In this document: positions 1 to 7,589 of the stretch, in pieces
Layout of the letters: the number at the start of each line of letters is the position of its first letter
Numbering within the stretch: the stretch's first letter is position 1
Origin: Streptomyces sp. CB01580
GTDB taxonomy: Bacteria > Actinomycetota > Actinomycetes > Streptomycetales > Streptomycetaceae
Length of the DNA stretch: 59,722 bases
Reading direction: 5' to 3'
NCBI RefSeq assembly: GCF_001905795.1
Contig: NZ_LIXJ01000038.1
Coordinates: 1-59,722, forward strand
Translations under genes and position numbers: made by a program
Notes under the pieces: generated by a model
Databases searched by the model: none
Told to the model about the DNA's origin: nothing
Seen by the model: the letters and a program-made list of their open reading frames with translations, nothing else

Positions 1-27
1 AGAAGCTGTTGTCTTTTCGATCTTGAG
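1..27 (+). repeat. left terminal inverted repeat of IS5-family element
   Basis: Pairs with 1656-1682; 24 of 27 positions match, and the outermost 16 are identical. Confidence 0.85.
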
Positions 28-143
28 CGGGGGCGGTCGAACGAGGGTTCTCGGTCGGGTGATCCTGCCGTAGCGAGGGCATGAGGAAGGGGCCTCCTGA
101 ACAGCTCGTGGGTGTCGAATCCATAGAGCAACAGGAGGCCCCG

Positions 144-1061
144 GTGCCGCAGTCTTCCGTGCCGATGGCCGGGCAGTCCAACTCGGCCGCTCCAACGTGT
201 GATTGCCTCGCGCACGTGTACGGCAACGCGGCCGATCGGCCCGAACGGAAGCGCCGGTACCCGACGGACATGACGGACGCGGAGTGGATTGAGGTCCGGC
301 CGCTGCTGCCGGTGCCGGGCTGGATGCGTGGGCGGGGCGGGCGCCCGGAGGGGTACTGCCACCGGGCAATACTGGATGCGATCCACTATCTCGTGGACAA
401 CGGCGTCAAGTGGCGGGCGATGCCGGCCGACTTCCCGCCGTGGGACCGGGTCTACGCATTCTTCCGCCGCTGGCGCGACCACGCCCTGGTCAAAGAGTTC
501 CACGACCGGCTGCGCGGCCGGGTGCGCGAGAAGCTGGGGCGGGACGCTGAGCCGACGGCCGGGGTGATCGACTCGCAGTCCGTCAAGGCGGACGCCGTCG
601 TCGGCGCCGACAGCCGTGGTTTCGACGGCGGCAAGCTGATCAACGGCCGCAAGCGGCACGTCGTGGTCGACACGCTCGGCCTGCTGCTGGGCGTGATGGT
701 CACCGCCGCGGATGTCGGCGACCGCACCGCCGCCCGGGTGTTGCTCGAGCGAGTAGCCACCGCCCACCACCGCGTCGCCCTCGTCTGGGCCGACGGCGGC
801 TACACCGGCAGCCTCGTCGAATACTGCCTGGCCACGCTCGCCCTGGTCCTGGCGATCGTCAAGCGCAGCGACGACATACGCGGCTTCGTGGTGCTGCCCA
901 AACGGTGGATTGTCGAGCGCCTCTTCGCCCACCTGATGCGCACCCGCCGCCTGGTGCGCGACTTCGAGCGCCGCACCACCAGCGCCGAGGCGATGGTCTA
1001 CTGGTCGATGACCCTGCTCATGACCCGCCGCCTGGCCCGCTCACGCCCTGCACGAGCATGA
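144..1061 (+). CDS. IS5-family transposase
   Basis: Cuts and joins the element ends with a DDE active site. Visible acidic positions are the D of VIDSQS, the D of VWADGGYTG and the E of RWIVERLF near the C-terminus, the usual IS5/IS427-type layout. An N-terminal TDAEW-type domain and a short-loop RNase H fold are expected for the family. I chose GTG at 144 because AGGAGG lies at 133-138 with 5-base spacing; an ATG at 81 is in frame but has no such site. The 3' end overlaps the convergent passenger gene by 44 bases. The frame is intact, so the protein looks functional. Confidence 0.88.
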   Translation: MPQSSVPMAGQSNSAAPTCDCLAHVYGNAADRPERKRRYPTDMTDAEWIEVRPLLPVPGWMRGRGGRPEGYCHRAILDAIHYLVDNGVKWRAMPADFPPWDRVYAFFRRWRDHALVKEFHDRLRGRVREKLGRDAEPTAGVIDSQSVKADAVVGADSRGFDGGKLINGRKRHVVVDTLGLLLGVMVTAADVGDRTAARVLLERVATAHHRVALVWADGGYTGSLVEYCLATLALVLAIVKRSDDIRGFVVLPKRWIVERLFAHLMRTRRLVRDFERRTTSAEAMVYWSMTLLMTRRLARSRPARA

Positions 1062-1569
1062 ACCGACCCGGAGCCGGCTCCGCCAGCCAGCCACGCGCGA
1101 CCAGGCGCTTCGCCTTCGACCGCAGCGCCTCCACCCGCGCCGGCACCACGTCCATGCCGAACACGGCGGCCATCTCCTGGCAGGTCATCGGACCCTGCCC
1201 GAGCCGGGACCGGTCAGCGAGTGTCCTGAGGATGCGCTGGTAATCGACCGACAGCGCCGACCAGGCCAGCCCTTCACGCCACACCGGCACTTGCGACTTC
1301 GCCTTCGCCGCTTCCAGCGTTGACGATGCCTCCTCGGCCTGCCCGTCGGCGGCCGGTGCTGTCCGGTCGCCCTGGTCGCGGCCATGATCGGTCTCGTCTG
1401 CCGGGGCGAGCACCTCGCCCACCCGCGAGCGAGCGATGGTCCATTCCTTCCAGTCCCGCTCGGCCACGGCCAGTTCAGCCTGGATGCGGTCGGCCTCCTC
1501 CCGCAGCTCGTCCACGCGGCGGCGAGCGACAAGCTCGCGCTGTTCCAGCAACCCCACGACCGACGGCAT
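1018..1569 (-). CDS. hypothetical passenger protein inside the IS
   Basis: 183 residues, function unknown. The N-terminal half is a charged helix with coiled-coil character (ELVARRRVDELREEADRI onward). The C-terminal half reads like a winged-helix or HTH segment (MTCQEMAAVFGMD, then RSKAKRLVARGWL), so DNA binding is possible. ATG 1569 is preceded by GGAGG about 7 bases upstream. It sits wholly between the element's inverted repeats, convergent with and overlapping the transposase. It is probably mobile with the element and could regulate transposition or be simple cargo. Nothing in it identifies an enzyme. Confidence 0.6.
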   Translation of the reverse strand: MPSVVGLLEQRELVARRRVDELREEADRIQAELAVAERDWKEWTIARSRVGEVLAPADETDHGRDQGDRTAPAADGQAEEASSTLEAAKAKSQVPVWREGLAWSALSVDYQRILRTLADRSRLGQGPMTCQEMAAVFGMDVVPARVEALRSKAKRLVARGWLAEPAPGRFMLVQGVSGPGGGS

Positions 1570-1655
1570 CCATGACCTCCACAGCAGCGGCGACATGACA
1601 GACCACCACTCCCACAGGATCGTCGACCCTATGCCCGACCAGGGAAAACGCCGTC

Positions 1656-1682
1656 CTCAAGCCCGGAAAGACAACAGCTTCT
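1656..1682 (-). repeat. right terminal inverted repeat of IS5-family element
   Basis: Inverted copy of bases 1-27. It marks the exact right boundary of the element, immediately before the methyltransferase remnant. Confidence 0.85.
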
Positions 1683-1683
1683 A

Positions 1684-2307
1684 AGACACCAGGACGCGAC
1701 CAGGGCGGCCTACGACGGGGTCGTGGACCTGTATGCCTCGATGTTCAGTAGTCAGTTGGAGACGCGTCCGTTCGCGCGGAACATGATCGGCACCTTCGCC
1801 GAGCTCGTGCGTGGCACGGGTAACCTGCGGGTGGCTGATGTTGGGTGCGGACCTGGTCATCTGACGGCCATGCTGCACGATTTGGGGCTGGACGCCTTCG
1901 GGCTCGACCTCTCCCCGGCCATGGTCGACCACGCTCGGCGGGCCCATCCGGTGCTGCGGTTCGACGAAGCGCGGATGGAAGCCCTGCCGGTCGAGGACGC
2001 CGCGCTCGGCGGAGTGCTGGCCCACTACTCGATGATCCATACCCCACCCGGGGAATTGCCCGCGCTGCTCGCTGAGCAGGTGCGTGTCCTGGCACCAGGG
2101 GGCCTGCTCCTGGTGTCCCTCTTCGGGACCGAGGGACCGGAGCCGGTCCGCTTCGACCACAAGGTGACGCCCGCCTATAGCTGGCCGGCGGACCGGTTCG
2201 CCGAGCTGCTGGCCGGGGCCGGCCTCGTCACGTTCGCCCGGCTGCTCCACGACCCAGCGACCGAGCGGGGCTTCCTCGACACCCACTTGCTGGCCCGCCG
2301 CCCGTAG
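1684..2307 (+). pseudogene. SAM-dependent methyltransferase, 5' end removed by IS
   Basis: Class I methyltransferase fold. Motif I is VADVGCGPGHL, followed by the acidic loop FGLDLSPAMVDHAR, a motif-IV-like segment and a hydrophobic strand (LAPGGLLLVSLFG). The frame remains open upstream of the first GTG (1723) and encodes a family-typical TRAAYDGVVDLYA segment that runs straight into the IS end at 1682. The native start is therefore missing. A shortened protein from GTG 1723 would keep the SAM-binding core, but no ribosome site is evident. Substrate unknown. Confidence 0.7.
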
Positions 2308-2436
2308 GGAGCGGGGCGCGGCCTGCGTCGGGGTCGTGTAGATCATCCGCATGGATGAGGCTCGCCTAACTTGAAGGTCCTCTTGCCGTACTGATTCGTG
2401 TCGCGATCTGGCTGAAGCGGGGCATGCCGAGATCAA

Positions 2437-2641
2437 TCACTTGGCGTTGACGGACTTGCTCTGCATCGAGCTGGGTGAGCTTCTCCTCTGTGCTGGCGAG
2501 GCTGATTTGGAGTCCTTCGATCTCACCAAGCCCCCCTCCTGTTCTGCTTCGGCGATTCGGGCGATCAAGTTGTCGCGGATGTCGGCAAGCCGTGCCCGTT
2601 GGGCCGGGTCAGGTCGGAGGAGCGAGCATCTGACACAAGCG
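2437..2641 (-). pseudogene. C-terminal fragment of a recombinase-like protein, copy A
   Basis: Encodes CVRCSLLRPDPAQRARLADI onward and then an EAEQEG segment, after which a run of G causes a frame change. Correcting it gives GLGEIEGLQISLAS and a short coiled coil. This resembles the C-terminal tail found on some actinomycete integrase/recombinase proteins, but I am not certain of the family. It faces copy B head to head. Confidence 0.4.
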
Positions 2642-2871
2642 TCCGCTGCTCCCTTCTGCGTCCGGACCCCGCCCAGCGCGAGCGCCTCGTCGAGATCCGC
2701 GACAACCTCGTCGCCCGCATCACGGAGGCAGAACAACAAGGTTGGCTCGGCGAGATCGAGGGGCTTCAGGTGAGCCTCACCGGGGCGGAGGCCAAGATCC
2801 GGCAGATCGACGACTCCTCGCCCGTACCTGGGCCCGTGCACCTGGGACTCCCCACCACGCGAAAGTCGTAA
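2632..2871 (+). pseudogene. C-terminal fragment of a recombinase-like protein, copy B
   Basis: Encodes SVRCSLLRPDPAQRERLVEI and continues through GWLGEIEGLQVSLTGAEAKI to a plausible native C-terminus ending TRKS. It is homologous to copy A but on the opposite strand, so the two form an imperfect long inverted repeat centred near 2636. No start or N-terminal domain is present. Confidence 0.45.
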
Positions 2872-3009
2872 CTGAGTGTCGGGAACGGTGCTCAGGACGC
2901 AAGGGTTGATAACGACGTGGACGTGCCTTGGCGCGGGGACCCGCCTTTCGTCGGCTCCCCGCGTCGCAGTGGGGACGGACTCGGCCCATGAGGTAGCCCG
3001 ATGCTGCGA

Positions 3010-3387
3010 CTACGCCTCTGGGACAGCAATGGTTGGAGGGACGAATACGCAGAACTCGTTGCCTTCTGGGTCGGCAACGACGACCCAGTGAAAGCCGTGT
3101 TCGCTCTGTTCCCGAGTGATCCTCTGGGCGCCGAGTTGTTGGAGGCGCTCGACCTCGGCGTCCAAGTCCTCGGTGCCGAAGTCGAGGTCAAGGTGCATGC
3201 GATTCTTGACCTGCTTTGGCTCCGGAACCTGCTGTAGGAGAAGGGTGGGTGCGGGAGCGGGACCGACCAAGCTCAGATAGGGCGGTCCGTCGAAGCCACG
3301 CCGGTATTCCAGCGGGGCGAGCGCAGCGAGCCAGAATCCCGCCTGCGCTTCGGTGTCAACACAGTCCAGTGTCACGACGATCTGCAT
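3010..3387 (-). CDS. VOC (glyoxalase-like) superfamily protein
   Basis: 125 residues from ATG 3387 (MQIVVTLDC). A single glyoxalase/bleomycin-resistance-type module: beta-strand start, hydrophobic PPYLSLVGPAP segment, RMHLDLDFGTEDLDAEV metal-site-like strand, and the typical HWVVVADPEGNEFCVF ending. Such proteins are dimeric metal-dependent lyases, dioxygenases or drug-binding proteins; the substrate cannot be told here. An in-frame upstream extension exists but is not family-like. No clear Shine-Dalgarno site precedes the ATG. Confidence 0.7.
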   Translation of the reverse strand: MQIVVTLDCVDTEAQAGFWLAALAPLEYRRGFDGPPYLSLVGPAPAPTLLLQQVPEPKQVKNRMHLDLDFGTEDLDAEVERLQQLGAQRITREQSEHGFHWVVVADPEGNEFCVFVPPTIAVPEA

Positions 3388-3568
3388 GACGGAACGGTAG
3401 GAGACCGGGACCGCCTTGACGATCCGATTTTGACAGCACCAGCTCACGCTCCGTGAGCCGCATCGCGTCTGGGTGCTTTCGCGACGATCAGTCCTTCTTC
3501 GACCAGTTCATGCGTGGCCTGGGCAAGAAACCGTACCAGCACCTCTCTGACAACGCATTCGGCAGGAA

Positions 3569-3634
3569 TCACCGGTAGTTCAGAGAAGTGACCAGACCGA
3601 ACGAGATCGCACCCGACCAGATCGTCGACGGCAC
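3569..3634 (-). pseudogene. ku: ku gene start remnant
   Basis: GTG 3634 is preceded by GGGAGG with 7-base spacing. It opens with VPSTIWSGAISFGLVT, the characteristic N-terminus of bacterial Ku end-joining proteins, then loses similarity and stops after 21 codons. Only the first beta strand remains, so the gene is dead. Bases 3388-3568 between it and the VOC gene hold an unassigned open stretch on the same strand. Confidence 0.6.
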
Positions 3635-3744
3635 GTGCGCGCCTCCCGTACTCTCCCCCTCCTTCGATCGTCGTGCCGCCGGGGGACCGGCGCATCCTCG
3701 CCGCCCGGCGGAACCTGCCGGGCCCGGACCGCTGCTACGCCTCG

Positions 3745-4077
3745 CTGTCGGGCTCGTGGCGTGCTTGAGCGCCATGCGGGCGGCAACCAGGTCCGGGCCG
3801 CCGAGCGACTGCCAGTACGGGTGGGTGGAGACCTCGGTGCTCAGCCGGAGCAGCTCTTCCTGGAAGCGGGCGACCTCGGCGTCCTGCTCGGGCGTGTACC
3901 CGGGGCTGTCCGGCTTCCCGGACCGGTAGGTGCTGTGCAGGTGCTTGTCGCCTTCCCAGCCGGGCAGAGGCTCGGCCGACCACGGCAAGGCCTTGGCGTA
4001 CTCCTCGTACGCGCTGGGGTCTGGTGGAGGGCGAGTTGCGCCGCGCGGAGATCTTCGGGGAAGTCGTACGTAGACAC
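3745..4077 (-). pseudogene. conserved hypothetical protein, frameshifted
   Basis: GTG 4077 opens STYDFPEDLRAAQLALHQT. Near 4015 the frame shifts by one base and continues SAYEEYAKALPWSAEPLPG, then STHPYWQSLGGPDLVAARMA, before decaying next to the ku remnant. I recognise this as a small acidic Streptomyces protein of unknown function. Two parts in different frames plus a lost C-terminus make it a pseudogene. Confidence 0.5.
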
Positions 4078-4102
4078 GGAGTAATGCTACGTCCGTTCGA
4101 AT

Positions 4103-4362
4103 TCATCCGCCCGTGTACCGGCCGGCGGGCGGGACGACGACGCCGTTCTCACCCTGGATCGGCTCGATGACGACGAGCGCGGTCTCCTCGGTGACCGCGG
4201 CGGCCAGGGCCTGGGCGTCGCCGTAGGGGACGTGCGTGACCTCGCCGGGCAGCGGCAGGAACGGCTCCTGTTTGCCGGGCTGACCAGTGAGCGCGAGGGC
4301 GCCCATGGTGCGGCCGTGGAAGCCGCCCTGGGTGGCGACCATGTGGGTCCGCCCCGTCAGCC
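4103..4362 (-). pseudogene. argD: acetylornithine aminotransferase, central fragment in inverted orientation
   Basis: Encodes HMVATQGGFHGRTMGALALT, GEVTHVPYGD and VIEPIQGENGVVVPPAG, central ArgD/class III aminotransferase motifs. It is read on the minus strand while the C-terminal part of the same gene lies on the plus strand starting at the same breakpoint (about 4360). The N-terminal third and the PLP-lysine region are missing. Confidence 0.75.
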
Positions 4363-4782
4363 GGCTTCGGCAGGGCCGCCGAACTGCTCGGGCCCGGCCA
4401 GCACGGCACGACCTTCGGCGGAAACCCGATCGCCTGTGCCGCCGGGGGCGCCGTCCTCCACACCAACGAGGCCGAGAGCCTACTGGAGAATGTCAAGCGG
4501 CAGAGCGGGAAGGTGCGGGACGGAATCGAGTCGCTGGGCCACCCGTTGATCGGCCACGTCCGGGGCTCGGGCCTCCTGCTGGGTATCGTGCTCACCGAGC
4601 CGCTCGCGCAGCAGGCGCAGCAAGCGGCTGAGGACGCCCGCTTCCTGGTGAACGTGCCCGCCCCGAACGTCGTACGGCTGATGCCGCCGCTGAACCTCGG
4701 TGCCGACGACGTGGACGCGTTCGTGCGGGCATTGCCGGGCATCCTCGACACAGCGAACGGGGACGGACGATCCGGAGAATGA
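4363..4782 (+). pseudogene. argD: acetylornithine aminotransferase, C-terminal fragment
   Basis: Encodes FGRAAELLGPGQHGTTFGGN through LVNVPAPNVVRLMPPLNLG, the ArgD C-terminal domain, ending at 4782. It lacks the N-terminus and the catalytic lysine region. Its stop lies 7 bases before argR, preserving the actinomycete argD-argR gene order. Confidence 0.78.
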
Positions 4783-4789
4783 GACGACG

Positions 4790-5312
4790 ATGAGTCAGGC
4801 GCAGGAACACGAGCACATGGGGCCCGCCGTGCCGCAGACCCGCACCGCGCGCCACCGCCGGATCGTGGACATCCTCAATCGGCATCCGGTGCGCTCCCAG
4901 AGCCAGTTGGCCGAGCTTCTCGCCGACGACGGACTGAGCGTCACTCAGGCGACGCTCTCCCGGGACCTGGACGAGCTGAACGCGGTGCAGATCCGCAACA
5001 CCGACGGCGACCTCATCTACGCGGTTCCGAGCGAGGGCGGCTTCCGCACCCCGCGCGCACCGCTGGGCGAGTCGGCCAAGGAGGAGCGGATGCGGCGCCT
5101 CTCCCAGGAGCTGCTGATCTCCGCGGAGGCCTCCGCCAGGTCCTGCGCACCCCGCCGGGTGCGGCGCAGTTCCTGGCCTCGGCCATCGACCTCTGCACGA
5201 CATCCTCGGCACCATCGCGGGCGATGACACGCTCCTGCTGATCAGCCGTGATCCGAGCGGCGGCCAGGCGCTGGCGGACCACCTGCTGCGGCTGGCGCAG
5301 AACGGGCACTGA
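4790..5312 (+). pseudogene. argR: arginine repressor with two frameshifts
   Basis: ATG 4790. The N-terminal winged helix is complete (TRTARHRRIVDILNRHPVRS, LSVTQATLSRDLDELNAVQI). After AEASA the reading moves through two small deletions (near 5139 and 5190) into LRTPPGAAQFLASAID and then LHDILGTIAGDDTLLLIS, the arginine-binding oligomerisation domain. All parts are present but in three frames. With argD broken as well, arginine regulation cannot come from this copy. Confidence 0.75.
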
Positions 5313-5352
5313 CCGGGATGCGGGGCCTGGCCCGGCGGCGGAGAATGGGTAT

Positions 5353-5979
5353 GTGATCTTCCGGGACGGGCGGGCAAACACCTGGCAGCCGTCGGCGGTA
5401 CACAGACGTCCGCCGGGTTACCGGTTCCCGGTGGGGCGCCTCTCGGACGAGGCTCTGCTGTCCGGACTGGCCGTCGGCGACTCGGAGCTGGCCGTCGTCT
5501 TCGTACGGAGGTTCCAGCACCGGGTCTTCGGTGTCGCCATGGCCGTCACCCGGGACCAGCAACTCGCCGAGGACGTCGCCCAGCAGACGTTCGAGCGCGC
5601 GTGGCGGCACGCGCAGATCTACGACTCGCGTCGCGGCTCGGTCAGCACCTGGCTGACGACCATCGCGCACAACCTCGCCATCGACACCGTCCGGGCACGC
5701 CGAACGGTGCCGATGGCACCCGAGGACCTGGACACCTTCATCGGCGTCGTCACCGAGACCCCCGAGAGCTGGGCGCTGGCCGACGAGGCCTCCGCCCAGC
5801 TCCGGGCCGCCGTGGCCCGGCTGCCCCGGGAGCAGGCCCGGGCCCTGATGATGACAGGCGTCTACGGGATGACGGCCCAGCAGGTCGCCGACTCGGAGCG
5901 GATTCCGCTGGGCACCGCGAAGACAAGGATCAGGGCGGCGATGGCGAAACTGCGCACCACCCTGGCGGCTCCGGAATGA
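5353..5979 (+). CDS. ECF RNA polymerase sigma factor
   Basis: About 208 residues from GTG 5353; longer in-frame upstream starts exist. Region 2 contains AEDVAQQTFERAWRHAQIYD and GSVSTWLTTIAHNLAIDTVR; region 4 contains the HTH around GMTAQQVADSERIPLGTAKTRIR. It directs core polymerase to a small regulon and is normally held by a cognate anti-sigma factor, which follows 7 bases downstream. Probably autoregulated, as usual for the group. The intact frame contrasts with the damaged partner gene. Confidence 0.85.
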   Translation: MIFRDGRANTWQPSAVHRRPPGYRFPVGRLSDEALLSGLAVGDSELAVVFVRRFQHRVFGVAMAVTRDQQLAEDVAQQTFERAWRHAQIYDSRRGSVSTWLTTIAHNLAIDTVRARRTVPMAPEDLDTFIGVVTETPESWALADEASAQLRAAVARLPREQARALMMTGVYGMTAQQVADSERIPLGTAKTRIRAAMAKLRTTLAAPE

Positions 5980-5986
5980 GGGGACT

Positions 5987-6617
5987 ATGTCCAGGGGTCC
6001 GGCCTGCGCGAAGCTGCGGGAAGTCGGCGCCGAGCTGGCACTGGGAGTGCTGCCCGGCCGGGAGCGGGCCGAGGCGGTCGCCCATCTGGACCGGTGCGCC
6101 GAATGCAGGGAGTTCGTCGAGCAGCTCTGCCTCGTGGGCGACCGGCTGATCGGCCTGCTGCCGGACACCGAGCCGCCACTCGGGTTCACGAGCCGGGTGG
6201 TGCGCAGTCTGGCCCAGCAGGCGGCGGCACCGGAGGAAAGGGCGAGAGCCGCGCGCGGCCCGGGCCTCGCCCTCCCCGGCCCACGCGGCCCCGCGCGCAG
6301 GGCCCGGGGGTGGCTCGCGGTGGCCGCGGCGGTCCTCGCGGGGTTCGCCGGCTGGGCGATCGGCACTCGCCGTCCAGGAGCTCACCGCCTCACCCCTGCG
6401 CGCCGTCGAGTCCGAGCCCGTGAAGGCCGGGGACATCACCTCGGTCGCCCGAGGTGCCGTGACCGGTGGGATCGACGACCACGAAGATCCTGCCGGGGCT
6501 GCCGGGACGGGCGTAGATCTCGCCGGTGGAACCGGCAGGGCCACCTGCCTTCTCAAGCACTCGGAGGGGACGACCGTCCGCGTCTGCGATCTCTCCGTCC
6601 GAAACGGCATGCCGTGA
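5987..6617 (+). pseudogene. anti-sigma factor, frameshifted, with an apparently inverted internal segment
   Basis: N-terminus has a zinc-finger-like anti-sigma domain (LDRCAECREFVEQLC), then a linker and one transmembrane helix (WLAVAAAVLAGFAGWAIG). Near 6363 the frame shifts to continue ALAVQELTASP and finally ATCLLKHSEGTTVRVCDLS. Between about 6461 and 6536 the expected periplasmic core strand (STGEIYARPGSPGRIFVVVD) is found on the minus strand instead, so the segment seems flipped while leaving the plus frame open. The DNA-proximal sigma-binding half may still be made. Confidence 0.65.
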
Positions 6618-6749
6618 CCCCGGTCGACTCGAACACGCTCTCCGGCGCTCGTCGGCGTCTGCCGACGGCACCGTCCTTGCCACGGCTCACCGCAGCCCGC
6701 CAGGTGCCGGCCCGGGGAGGCATGGGCCCCCCGCCCCGACCGGGCAGCG

Positions 6750-7589
6750 TCACTCGGGCAGCGCCCCCTTGAGGGCGGCGGCCAGTCCGGAGACCGTGGG
6801 CCGGGACGACGGATCGGCCCGCAGACAGCTGTCGACGGCGGCGGCGAGAGCGAGCGGCAGGCGCCGCCGGGACGCGATCGGCGGGGCGGCCTCCTCGAGC
6901 TGCCAATACCGGTCATCGGTGTCGTGGCCGTCTGCCGCGGCCGTCCTTGCCCGGCAGGCGACCGGCTTCTCCCCGCAGGCCGCTTCGAACAGCGTGATGC
7001 CGATGCCCCACACGTCGGCGGTGGCCGTGAGCGGCCCGCCCCGGGCCTGCTCCGGGGCGAGATAGCAGCACGTGCCCAGCCCTGCGGGCGCGGGCCCCGG
7101 CGGCCGGGCCACACTCAGGTCCAGTACCTTGACGTGGCCGCGGTCCACCACCACGTTGGCGGGCTTGAGATCCAGATGGAGCAGGCCCCGACCGTGGAGG
7201 TAGTGGACCGCCGAACACATCTGCACCCCGAGCAGCGCCACATCGGCGGCGGCCGGCCGCCGCCGCAACCGGTGCACGAGGTGGGACAGGGTCTCACCGG
7301 TCAGCGTCTCCAGGACGACGAGCGGCTCGGGCGACTTGAACGCCTCGTAGCCACGGACCAGGTGTGGATGGGCGAAGTCCCGCAGCCACCGCCCCTCGCG
7401 CAGCAGCCGCTCGTCCAGCCGCTTCTCTCCGCGGTGGTCCGCCCGCACCACCTTGATCACGCACCGGCAGTCGCGTTCTTCGCTCCAGGCGTCGTAGACG
7501 TCGAGCCAACCGGTGCGCGTCAGGTGCTCGAGGATCACGTAGCCCTGCATCGGTTCCGTGCCCGGAGCCCAGAGGGCGGGGGCGCTCAT
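6750..7589 (-). CDS. stand-alone serine/threonine protein kinase
   Basis: 279 residues, a single Hanks-type kinase domain with no transmembrane or sensor domain. Lys46 (CVIKVV) is the ATP lysine. The catalytic loop is HLDLKPANVVV with Asp140, Lys142 and Asn145. The metal-binding motif is DLS (Asp157) rather than DFG, and YLAPEQ marks the activation segment end. The glycine-rich loop is degenerate (TRTGWLDVYDAW). ATG 7589 overlaps the exporter stop as ATGA, so translation is coupled. Third gene of the peptide-exporter-kinase operon; its target may be the Ser-rich peptide or the exporter (inference). Confidence 0.82.
   Translation of the reverse strand: MSAPALWAPGTEPMQGYVILEHLTRTGWLDVYDAWSEERDCRCVIKVVRADHRGEKRLDERLLREGRWLRDFAHPHLVRGYEAFKSPEPLVVLETLTGETLSHLVHRLRRRPAAADVALLGVQMCSAVHYLHGRGLLHLDLKPANVVVDRGHVKVLDLSVARPPGPAPAGLGTCCYLAPEQARGGPLTATADVWGIGITLFEAACGEKPVACRARTAAADGHDTDDRYWQLEEAAPPIASRRRLPLALAAAVDSCLRADPSSRPTVSGLAAALKGALPE

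Larger units (their letters stand above)
1..1682 (+). mobile_element. IS5-family insertion sequence with passenger gene
   Basis: The first 16 bases (AGAAGCTGTTGTCTTT) are repeated perfectly and inverted at 1667-1682. Extending to 27 bp leaves 24 matches, so both ends of one element are visible. Inside are a plus-strand DDE transposase and a convergent minus-strand gene of unknown function. The left end coincides with the first base of the window, so its flank and any target duplication cannot be checked. The right end lies directly against the broken 5' end of a methyltransferase gene, so the element probably inserted into that gene. At about 1.68 kb it is longer than a typical single-gene IS5 element, which the passenger explains. 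Confidence 0.85.

Noticed and set aside
3444..3568. Minus-strand open stretch between the VOC gene and the ku remnant
   Set aside because: Protein-like (ECVVREVLVRFLAQATHELV) but with no start of its own and no recognised family; left unassigned.
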